Shown here one piece after another: positions 1 through 6,237 of a stretch of DNA of 8,725 nucleotides (positions are counted from its first letter, which is position 1; each line of letters begins with the position of its first letter). The notes beneath the pieces were generated by a model, which worked only from the letters and a program-made list of their open reading frames with translations, did no database searches and had not been told where the DNA came from. Made by a program: the position numbers and the translations under genes. The DNA comes from Gemmatimonadota bacterium (lineage in GTDB: Bacteria; Gemmatimonadota; Gemmatimonadetes; Longimicrobiales; Longimicrobiaceae), in the NCBI GenBank assembly GCA_019240375.1, contig JAFAYN010000372.1:1-8725 (forward strand), given 5' to 3'.

Positions 1-1485
1 CTCGCCGATCTCCTCGCTGCTCGTCCCCAGCTCGTCCATCACCCGCACCGTCTGCTCGGCCTGGCCGCTGGCCTGCTGGGCCACGCGCAGCGCCTCCTGG
101 AGCTGGCGCGAGATCTCGCGGATGCTCCCCGACATCTGCTCGGTGGCGACGGCCACCGTCTGCACGTTGACGCCGGCCTGCTCGCTGGCCGCCCCGACGG
201 TCTGCGACTGGCGGCTGGTCTCCTCGGCCGCGCTCGCCAGCGACTGGCTGGAGGTGCGGATCTGCGTGCTGGTGGCGGCCACCGTCCCCGAGGCGTTCCG
301 GATCCGCTCCAGCGTGCTCCGCAGCGAGTCGATGGTGCGGTTCAGCGAGTCCTTGATGACCGCGTGGTCGCCGCGGTAGTCGCCCTCCACCTTGCGGGTG
401 AAGTCGCCCTCGGCCAGGCGCCGCAGCACCCCGGAGGCCTCGTTCACGGGAGCCAGGATCGCGTCCAGCGTCTGGTTGATCCCCGCCACCAGCTCCCGGT
501 ACGAGCCCTCGTACTTCGACGCCTCGCCGCGCTCGGAGAGCCGCCCCTCGCTGGCCGCGCTCACCAGCCCGTTCGTTTCCGCGACCATCCCGCGCAGCGT
601 GCGGCGCGCCTCCTCGAAGGAGGCCACCGTCGCCTGGGTCTGCCGGATCATCCCGTTGATGCTCTCCGAGAGCGCGCCCAGCTCGTCCCTGGAATCGACC
701 TCCAGGAAGGGGGTCCCGGTGACGATCTCCATCTCCAGGTCGCCGTGCGCCATCGCACGGGAAGCCAGGCCCAGGTTGGTGACGCACAGCCCGCGCAGCT
801 GCTCGGTCCGGTCGGCGACGGTGCGCACCGCGCGGGAGAGCCGCTGTGAAAGGGTCCAGCCGATCAGCAGGGCCAGGAGGATCCCCGCCAGCAGGACGCT
901 CCCCATGGTGAAGATCGCCCGGCGGGTGAGGACCGTGTTCTGCGCGGACAGGAGCTCGGCCTGTTCCGCGTTGAACGCCGCCAGCCGGGTGAGCGCGGCG
1001 TCCACCGCCTCCGCCTTCACCTTGGCCTCGCCGCGGAGCAGCGCGACGGCCTCGTCCCGCCGGCCCGCGAGCAGCAGCTCCACCGTGTGGTCGCGCACCG
1101 GGAGGTACTCCGCCCGGGCGGTCTGGACGGCGCGGTAGACGGCGGTGTCCGCCGGGGTGATCATGGTGGGCTCGTACAGCCGCAGCAGCGAGTCGAGCGC
1201 CGCGTCGTGCTGGTAGACGCGCTCCCTGAGCTGCCGGCTCTCTTCCGGGGTGCCGGCGAAGGCGAGCTTGTACAGGCCGAGGCGGATCTGCTGGAACCGG
1301 CTCCTCGCTTCCCCGAGGGACTGGAGGGGTCGGGCGTAGTTCGTGTACATCTCACTGTCCGCCGCGTTGATTCGGCGGAGGTCCTGGATCCCTACGAAAC
1401 CGATGACGGCGACCGCCGCCGCCACCACACCGAAACCCACCAGCAGCTTGGCACGGATCTTCAGGTCGTTGAACCAGCCGATCAT
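1..1485 (-). CDS. Methyl-accepting chemotaxis protein, 3' end cut by window edge
   Basis: Transmembrane chemoreceptor that would signal to a CheA/CheW array. The first 495 residues are present, and the frame is still open at position 1. A short basic N-terminus is followed by TM1 (about residues 12-31, LLVGFGVVAAAVAVIGFVGI). The periplasmic part, about 32-188, is predicted all-helical and resembles the four-helix-bundle sensor class (4HB_MCP); I see no Cache or PAS fold. TM2 is about 195-210. A HAMP follows (about 210-283), then about 100 residues that read as further HAMP-like units; the motifs SEGRLSERG (312-320) and LAEGDFTRKVEGDY (357-370) are typical of multi-HAMP receptors. The coiled coil with alternating AAEETS/AATEQM-type heptads begins near 400. 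The adaptation helices are only partly present, and the hairpin tip that binds CheA/CheW lies outside the window. The ATG at 1485 is preceded by a good Shine-Dalgarno. No che genes are visible nearby. The class is secure; the ligand is unknown. Confidence 0.95.
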   Translation of the reverse strand, partial: MIGWFNDLKIRAKLLVGFGVVAAAVAVIGFVGIQDLRRINAADSEMYTNYARPLQSLGEARSRFQQIRLGLYKLAFAGTPEESRQLRERVYQHDAALDSLLRLYEPTMITPADTAVYRAVQTARAEYLPVRDHTVELLLAGRRDEAVALLRGEAKVKAEAVDAALTRLAAFNAEQAELLSAQNTVLTRRAIFTMGSVLLAGILLALLIGWTLSQRLSRAVRTVADRTEQLRGLCVTNLGLASRAMAHGDLEMEIVTGTPFLEVDSRDELGALSESINGMIRQTQATVASFEEARRTLRGMVAETNGLVSAASEGRLSERGEASKYEGSYRELVAGINQTLDAILAPVNEASGVLRRLAEGDFTRKVEGDYRGDHAVIKDSLNRTIDSLRSTLERIRNASGTVAATSTQIRTSSQSLASAAEETSRQSQTVGAASEQAGVNVQTVAVATEQMSGSIREISRQLQEALRVAQQASGQAEQTVRVMDELGTSSEEIGE

Positions 1486-1489
1486 GGAG

Positions 1490-1496
1490 CCTCCCC
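1490..1496 (-). promoter_or_regulatory. Shine-Dalgarno of the chemoreceptor gene
   Basis: The minus strand reads GGGGAGG, then CTCC, then the ATG at 1485. This is a strong match to the anti-SD sequence, with a short 4-nt spacer. It fixes the receptor start, which also puts the first membrane helix directly after a short basic N-terminus. Confidence 0.75.
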
Positions 1497-1681
1497 GGGA
1501 GAATGTCTCTCTATATCAAAGACCGGCCGGAGCCGGTTCGTTGGAGCGGGGAATATCTAGGCCCTGCCTCATTTCTCCGATATACAAACTTTTTACACCG
1601 CGTATAGATGAGGACACCGGCGGGGGTGCCGGGCGCGTGCATACAAAGCTTGAACGACTTGCGCGGAGGGGGGAAACGACC
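1497..1681 (-). promoter_or_regulatory. A+T-richer leader, probable chemoreceptor promoter region
   Basis: This gap between the terminator of the upstream kinase and the receptor's Shine-Dalgarno contains the most A+T-rich DNA in the window (about 1501-1650), with stretches such as TATACAAACTTTTTACA (1581-1597) and CTATATCAAA (1511-1520). On the minus strand TTTGTAT occurs twice (1582-1588 and 1641-1647), and several -10-like hexamers are present (TATACG, TATATC, TAGATA). None has a convincing -35 partner at 16-18 nt, and I found no sigma-28-type TAAA-N15-GCCGATAA match. The promoter call therefore rests on composition and position only. I see no gene here. Confidence 0.45.
1522..1537. repeat. 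Small inverted repeat in the chemoreceptor leader
   Basis: ACCGGC and GCCGGT form a perfect 6-bp dyad around a 4-nt spacer (CGGA). It lies about 37 bases upstream of the receptor start codon. It could be a protein-binding site or a small 5'-UTR hairpin. Short GC dyads are expected by chance in such DNA, so this is weak. Confidence 0.25.
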
Positions 1682-1710
1682 GGGGCGCTCCGTCGATGAC
1701 GGAGCGCCCC
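1682..1710 (-). terminator. Hairpin terminator after the GAF hybrid kinase
   Basis: A perfect 13-bp stem (GGGGCGCTCCGTC paired with GACGGAGCGCCCC) closes a 3-nt loop. It starts 36 nt past the kinase stop codon on the minus strand. The bases after it, GGTCGTTTCC, hold only a short T run, so this is a GC-strong, U-poor terminator of the kind common in high-GC genomes. It should separate kinase transcription from the chemoreceptor. Confidence 0.75.
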
Positions 1711-1746
1711 GGGGGTGTAGCGTTGTTGGACAGCGGTGGTTCCCGA

Positions 1747-3531
1747 TCAGGAACCGCCGATGGGGGAGTCGAGCACCGCCCGGATCTTCATCCCCAGCGC
1801 GTCGGGCGACACCGGCTTCTGCACGAACTCGGACCCGGATTCGAGCACGCCGTGGCGCACGATGGTGTCGTCGGTGTACCCGGACATGTACACCACCCGC
1901 AGCCTCGGGTGGCGCTCGCGCATCCGGCGCGCGAGCGTACGGCCGCTCCCCCCGGGCATCACCACGTCGGTCAGGAGCAGGTCCACTCCCCCGGGGCACT
2001 CCTCGGCGGCGCGGAGCGCTTCCGCGCCGGTGGGGGCGTCGAGCACGTGGTAGCCCTGGCGCTCCAGGCAGGTGCGCAGCAGCCGCCGCACCACCTGGTC
2101 GTCCTCCACCAGCAGGATGGTCTCGGAGCCCGACGGCGGGGGCGCCGTGCCCGCGGCGGGGAGGTGCTCCGGCTCTTCCGCCTCCAGCGGGAGGTAGACG
2201 CTGAACACCGTCCCCCGCCCCGGCTCGCTCGCCACCCGCAGGTGGCCCCCGGCGTGCCGCACGATTCCCTGCACGGTGCTGAGCCCCAGCCCGGTCCCCT
2301 TCCCCTGCTCCTTGGTGGTGAAGAAGGGTTCGAAGATCCGCGCCCTCACCTCCTCGGGGATCCCGGTCCCGGTGTCGCTCACCGACAGCCTCACGTACGT
2401 GCCGGGGACGGCTCCGGGGTGCGCGACCGCCTCCTCCGCGTCGATCGACACGGTAGCGGTCGCGATCAGGAGCGTTCCCCCGTCGGGCATGGCGTCGCGC
2501 GCGTTCACCGCCAGGTTCATCAGCACCTGGTCGAGGTGCCCGGGGTCCACGTGCACCGATCCCGGCTCGGGGGCCAGGACGGTGTGCAGCCGCACGTCCT
2601 CGCCGATGAGCCGGCGCAGGAGGCGCTCCATCCCGGCGACCGCCGTGTTCACGGACACGGAGCGCGGCTGGGTCACCTGCCTGCGGCTGAAGGCCAGGAG
2701 CTGGCGGGTGAGGGCGGCGGCCCGGTCGGACGCGCTCCGGATCTCGTCCACCTGCCACATGTTCTCTTCCGAGACCTCGCCGTCCATCTTCAGCAGGTCG
2801 GCGTAGCCGCGGATGGCGGTGAGCACGTTGTTGAAGTCGTGCGCCACGCCGCCGGCCAGCCGCCCCACCGCCTCCATCTTCTGCGCCTGCAGGAGCTGGC
2901 GCAGGCTGTCGCGCAGCGCCTCCTCGGCCTCGCGCCGCTCCCCCGCCAGGCGCACCCCTTCCAGCGCCACGGCGGCCAGCGCGGCGAGCGCCTCCACCAG
3001 CTCCACGTCGGCGGGAGTGTACGCGTCGCGCAGGTAGCTCTGCACCGACAGGATCCCGATCACCCGGTCGCCCACGAGGAGGGGGGTGCGGATGGCCGAC
3101 TCGGAGCGCCGCCCGGTCCCGGTGAGCAGGGCGCCGACCAGGGAGGGGTCGTCGGAGCTGAGCGTGACCAGCGACCGGCGCTCCCGCACCACCCATTCGG
3201 CGGGGGTGCCGGCGGCGGGAATGGGACCGGGGTCGATCGGGATCCCCTCGTCCACCCCGCCGTAGTCCATGAAGGTGTGCGAGGCGGCGGTGTAGCGCAT
3301 GAGGAGGAGCGCGTCCACGGGGACGGCGTCGCGGCAGGCGCGCTCCAGGGCGTCGCGGATCCCGGCGGGGGTACGCGCCCCCACGATCTCCGCCGCCGAC
3401 GCCAGCGCGCGGACGCGCTCCGCGCCGGGGGCGTCTCCGCGCGCGCTTTCGCCGCCCACGAGGGCCAGGTGCGGTGCGGATCGGACCCTCCCCGGCGGAG
3501 CCGCCTCGCTCGATCGTCTCGACTGTTTCAT
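1747..3531 (-). CDS. Soluble hybrid histidine kinase, GAF-HisKA-HATPase-receiver
   Basis: A 594-residue cytoplasmic sensor kinase with no membrane segment or signal peptide. GAF sensor domain is about residues 45-195, followed by a helical linker. HisKA is about 217-285 with phospho-acceptor His231 in GGVAHDFNN. The HATPase domain, about 330-450, has the N-box NARDAM (Asn343), G1 DTGTG (386-390), F-box IFEPFFTTK (399-407) and G2 GTGLGL (412-417). A Pro/Ala/Glu-rich linker (451-468) leads to a C-terminal receiver (470-588) with acidic residues Glu476-Asp478, phospho-acceptor Asp522 (LLLTDVVMPG), Ser550 and Lys572-Pro573. All residues needed for autophosphorylation and transfer to its own receiver are present. 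The ATG at 3531 is chosen for its Shine-Dalgarno; the first 40 residues are low-complexity and match no domain. The signal sensed by GAF and the downstream phosphotransfer partner cannot be read from the window. It shares its core with the neighbouring kinase at 3720-6179. Confidence 0.95.
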   Translation of the reverse strand: MKQSRRSSEAAPPGRVRSAPHLALVGGESARGDAPGAERVRALASAAEIVGARTPAGIRDALERACRDAVPVDALLLMRYTAASHTFMDYGGVDEGIPIDPGPIPAAGTPAEWVVRERRSLVTLSSDDPSLVGALLTGTGRRSESAIRTPLLVGDRVIGILSVQSYLRDAYTPADVELVEALAALAAVALEGVRLAGERREAEEALRDSLRQLLQAQKMEAVGRLAGGVAHDFNNVLTAIRGYADLLKMDGEVSEENMWQVDEIRSASDRAAALTRQLLAFSRRQVTQPRSVSVNTAVAGMERLLRRLIGEDVRLHTVLAPEPGSVHVDPGHLDQVLMNLAVNARDAMPDGGTLLIATATVSIDAEEAVAHPGAVPGTYVRLSVSDTGTGIPEEVRARIFEPFFTTKEQGKGTGLGLSTVQGIVRHAGGHLRVASEPGRGTVFSVYLPLEAEEPEHLPAAGTAPPPSGSETILLVEDDQVVRRLLRTCLERQGYHVLDAPTGAEALRAAEECPGGVDLLLTDVVMPGGSGRTLARRMRERHPRLRVVYMSGYTDDTIVRHGVLESGSEFVQKPVSPDALGMKIRAVLDSPIGGS

Positions 3532-3660
3532 GGTTTTCCTCGGCGGACCGGTCGCGGCCCCTGGTGGCGGTGTCACGGCGGCGGCCCGGGTAGACGGGGC
3601 ACCTCCGTGGTATCGACGCCCGGCGGCGCGCGCTTGAGGTGGCCTCTCGGGAGCGGAACG
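3532..3660 (-). promoter_or_regulatory. Leader of the GAF hybrid kinase, promoter not resolved
   Basis: This lies between the terminator of the PAS-GAF kinase and the ATG of the GAF kinase. It should contain the promoter of the latter if the terminator is efficient. It is nearly as GC-rich as coding sequence, and I could not identify -10/-35 boxes or a clear operator. Confidence 0.3.
3537..3541 (-). promoter_or_regulatory. Shine-Dalgarno that fixes the GAF-kinase start
   Basis: The minus strand reads GAGGA, then AAACC, then ATG at 3531. This decides the start, because the reading frame stays open far upstream (to 4356) and also offers a GTG about 16 codons before the ATG. Only the ATG has a well-spaced SD. 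Confidence 0.7.
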
Positions 3661-3692
3661 CCGCAGGGCGGCCCGGGAGGGCCGCCCTGCGG
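3661..3692 (-). terminator. Hairpin terminator after the PAS-GAF hybrid kinase
   Basis: A perfect 14-bp stem (CCGCAGGGCGGCCC with GGGCCGCCCTGCGG) surrounds a 4-nt loop and begins 27 nt after the stop codon of the minus-strand kinase. The sequence after the stem on the minus strand (CGTTCCG) has no real T tract. Length, perfection and position support termination. Confidence 0.75.
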
Positions 3693-3719
3693 TCACGAGG
3701 ACGGGAGAGCGGCAGCCGG

Positions 3720-6179
3720 CTACGCGGCGGCCTCCGGCGCCTCCTCGCCCACCACCTCGCGCACCTTGCGCAGCAGGTCGGCGGAGTCGATCGGCTTCTG
3801 CAGGTACACGCTCTCCGGCTCCAGCTCGGCCACGCGAATCGCCTCGCCCTGGGTGTACCCGGACATGTAGATCACCCGCATCTCCCCGCGGAGCGCCTGC
3901 GCCTGCCGCGCCAGCTCGCGCCCGCTCGTCCCGGGCATCACCATGTCGGTGAGGAGGAGGTGGATCGGGCCGGCGTGCGCGCGGCAGACCTCCAGCGCCT
4001 CCTCCCCGCTCTTCACCTCCAGCACGGTGTACCCGGCGAGCTGCAGGACCCGGCGGACCAGCTTGCGGATCATCGGCTCGTCCTCGGCCAGGAGGATGGT
4101 CTCCGAGCCGCTCGCGGGCGCCGCCTTCGCGGGGGCGCCGCCCTCCTCGCCGGGGAGCGCCTGCACCTCCGCGCGGGGGAGGTGGATGCGCATGGTGGTC
4201 CCCCGCCCCACCTCGCTGTCGACCTCGATCCGCCCGCCGCTCTGGCTGACCACCCCGTACACGGTGGCGAGCCCCAGCCCCGTCCCCCGCCCCACCTCCT
4301 TGGTGGTGAAGAAGGGCTCGAAGATCCGCTCCCGCAGCTCCGGCTCCATTCCGCACCCGGTGTCGGCGACCTCGATCACCACCCCCGGGGCGCCGGCGCG
4401 CGGGTCCACCCCCTCACCGGGCCGGGCGTTGCGGGTCTCGATGGTCACGCGCCCGCCGGAGGGCATGGCGTCGCGCGCGTTCACCACCAGGTTCATCACC
4501 ACCTGCTCCAGCTGCCCGTAGTCCGCACGGACGGCGCCGAGCGTGGGGTCCAGGCGCAGGACCAGCTCCACGTTCTCGCCCAGGAGCCGCACCAGAAGCC
4601 GGTCCATCCCGGCGATCAGCGCGTTGAGGCTCACCGTCTCCAGGCGGAGCACCTGCCGGCGGCTGAAGGCCAGGAGCTGCTGCGTCAGGCGCTGCGCGCG
4701 CTGCGCCGCGTGCTCGATCTCCTCCAGGTCCTCGCGGATCTCCCCATCCCAGCAGTGCCCGTCCAGGAGGAGCTGCACGTTCCCCTTGATCGCCATGATC
4801 AGGTTGTTGAAGTCGTGCGCGATCCCGCCGGTGAGCTGCCCGACCGCCTCCATCTTCTGCGCGTGCAGGAGCTGGCGCCGGCTCGACGCCAGCGCCTCGT
4901 CGGCTCGCCCGCGCTCCACCTCCCGCCCGATCCACTCCGCCATGAGCTGCAGGAAGTCCCGGTCCGCGGGTCCGTACCCCCCGGGGCGCGGCTCGGGGCC
5001 GGCGAACAGAAGGGTGCCGTACACCTTCCCCTCGGCCATCACCCGCGTCCCCAGGTAGGTTTCCAGGCCGGTGGCCTGGTAGGCCCGGTGCGTCCGCCAC
5101 TCCGAGCTCCCGGCGCTCTCGATGGCGAGCGTCCCATCGGTCTTCGCGGTTTCCTGGCAGTACAGCTCCGACAGGTCGAGCACGGCGCCGGGGGCCAGCG
5201 CCGGGTCGGGCGAGCTCGACGCCACCACCTCGGCCCGCTCCCCCTCGATGCGCGACAGGACGCCGGTGGGGAGGTCGAAGCGGGTGCGCCCCAGCTCCAG
5301 CAGCCTGCGGTACTTCTCCTCCCTGAGAAGGCCCGGCGAGGAGGCCAGCTCGTAGAGCGCCCGGATCGCCCGCTCGCTCGTCCGCAGCGCCTGCTCGGCG
5401 CGCTTGCGGTCGGTGATGTCCTTGACCAGCCCGAAGCCCAGCTCCGGCGCGCCGCTCTCCCCCCGCTCCACGAACAGGGAGAAGTTGGCCCAGAGCTCCC
5501 CTCCGTCGCGGCGGATGTACCGCTTCTCGAGCTGGTAGTGGTCGCGGAGCCCCCCCAGCACCTCCAGGAACAGCTCCGTGTCGCGGGCCTGGTCGTCGGG
5601 GTGGCTCACGTCGGCCACGGTGAGGGCGGACAGCTCCTCCCGGTCGTAGCCGAGCATCCGGGTCAGGGCGTCGTTGACCAGGGCGAAGCGCCCCGCCCCG
5701 TCCACCACGGTGGCCCCGAAGGGCGCCCGCTCGAAGAAGAGGCGGTACCCCGCCTCGCCCTCCGACGCCTGCTCGGCGCGGGTGGCGCCCCACCCCAGCG
5801 CGGCGCGCGCCTCCGCCCGGGCGAGCGCCTCCCGCAGCGCGTCCGCCAGCGCCGGGCCCTCGGAGCAGGCGTCGACGCCCAGCGCGAGGGCGCGGTAGCG
5901 CGCGTCGCCGCTCCCGCCCTCCACCCGGGCCACGAAGGCCGCCCGGGGGAACTCGCGCCGGAGGGCCAGCAGCCCCGCCGGCTTCCCCTCGTGCTCGGCG
6001 AAGTCGAAGAGCACCGCGTCGACCTCGCCGCGGGCCAGCGGGAAGTACGCCGCCTCGAGCCCTTCCACCCGCGTCACCTCGGCGGGGTGTCCCTCCGCGC
6101 CGGCCAGGTCGCGGCGGACCCGGGCCAGCTCGGTGTCGCTCCCGCTCACCAGCAGGACGCGGCAAGGAGACGTGTGCAT
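3720..6179 (-). CDS. Soluble hybrid histidine kinase, receiver-like-PAS-GAF-HisKA-HATPase-receiver
   Basis: An 819-residue cytoplasmic sensor kinase with no membrane helix. Residues 5-125 have the beta-alpha rhythm of a receiver (CRVLLVSGSD, then DAVLFDF, then LALGVDAC) but lack key residues. The acidic pair is replaced by SGSD and the Lys of the usual KP motif by Gly (EGP, 107-109), although Asp59 is retained. A PAS domain spans about 142-262, ending in the usual DITDRKRAE. A GAF spans about 270-425, of the type with conserved YC (340-341), YLG and VYGTLLF motifs. HisKA is about 435-510 with His455 in GGIAHDFNN. HATPase is about 555-668: N-box Asn567, DTGCG (606-610), GTGLGL (632-637). A second, intact receiver is 694-812, with Glu699-Glu701, Asp745, Ser773 and Lys795-Pro796. 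The ATG at 6179 has only a weak SD (AGAGA), but it begins the first beta strand neatly. It starts 58 nt after the fusion enzyme's stop codon, with a hairpin in between. Ligands and output are unknown. Confidence 0.95.
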   Translation of the reverse strand: MHTSPCRVLLVSGSDTELARVRRDLAGAEGHPAEVTRVEGLEAAYFPLARGEVDAVLFDFAEHEGKPAGLLALRREFPRAAFVARVEGGSGDARYRALALGVDACSEGPALADALREALARAEARAALGWGATRAEQASEGEAGYRLFFERAPFGATVVDGAGRFALVNDALTRMLGYDREELSALTVADVSHPDDQARDTELFLEVLGGLRDHYQLEKRYIRRDGGELWANFSLFVERGESGAPELGFGLVKDITDRKRAEQALRTSERAIRALYELASSPGLLREEKYRRLLELGRTRFDLPTGVLSRIEGERAEVVASSSPDPALAPGAVLDLSELYCQETAKTDGTLAIESAGSSEWRTHRAYQATGLETYLGTRVMAEGKVYGTLLFAGPEPRPGGYGPADRDFLQLMAEWIGREVERGRADEALASSRRQLLHAQKMEAVGQLTGGIAHDFNNLIMAIKGNVQLLLDGHCWDGEIREDLEEIEHAAQRAQRLTQQLLAFSRRQVLRLETVSLNALIAGMDRLLVRLLGENVELVLRLDPTLGAVRADYGQLEQVVMNLVVNARDAMPSGGRVTIETRNARPGEGVDPRAGAPGVVIEVADTGCGMEPELRERIFEPFFTTKEVGRGTGLGLATVYGVVSQSGGRIEVDSEVGRGTTMRIHLPRAEVQALPGEEGGAPAKAAPASGSETILLAEDEPMIRKLVRRVLQLAGYTVLEVKSGEEALEVCRAHAGPIHLLLTDMVMPGTSGRELARQAQALRGEMRVIYMSGYTQGEAIRVAELEPESVYLQKPIDSADLLRKVREVVGEEAPEAAA

Positions 6180-6204
6180 GGATCTCTGCGCTCGGTTGGA
6201 GGAA

Positions 6205-6228
6205 GGCCCCCGCGAAGCCGCGGGGGCC
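6205..6228 (-). terminator. Hairpin after the oxoamine synthase fusion gene
   Basis: A perfect 10-bp GC stem (GGCCCCCGCG with CGCGGGGGCC) closes a GCTT loop on the minus strand and is followed by TTCCTCC. It begins 9 nt past the TAG stop of the fusion gene and ends about 25 nt before the next start codon. It may be a terminator or a leaky attenuator, since the gap leaves almost no room for a separate promoter. Confidence 0.65.
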
Positions 6229-6237
6229 CGTGTGTGT

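Noticed and set aside
1735..1758. Imperfect inverted repeat (GGTGGTTCC / GGAACCGCC) overlapping the stop codon of the GAF kinase
   Set aside because: It has one mismatch on the transcribed strand and sits inside coding sequence. The stronger perfect hairpin at 1682-1710 explains termination better.
1696..3870. Long plus-strand open frame (724 codons) opposite the GAF kinase
   Set aside because: It is antisense to a kinase with all motifs intact and shows His/Gln/Pro/Arg/Gly-rich low-complexity translation with no domain. This is typical of a GC-rich shadow frame.
3532..4356. 5' extension of the GAF kinase up to position 4356
   Set aside because: The frame is open, but this part overlaps the C-terminus of the PAS-GAF kinase in a different frame, crosses its terminator, and reads as low complexity. 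The ATG at 3531 has a good Shine-Dalgarno.
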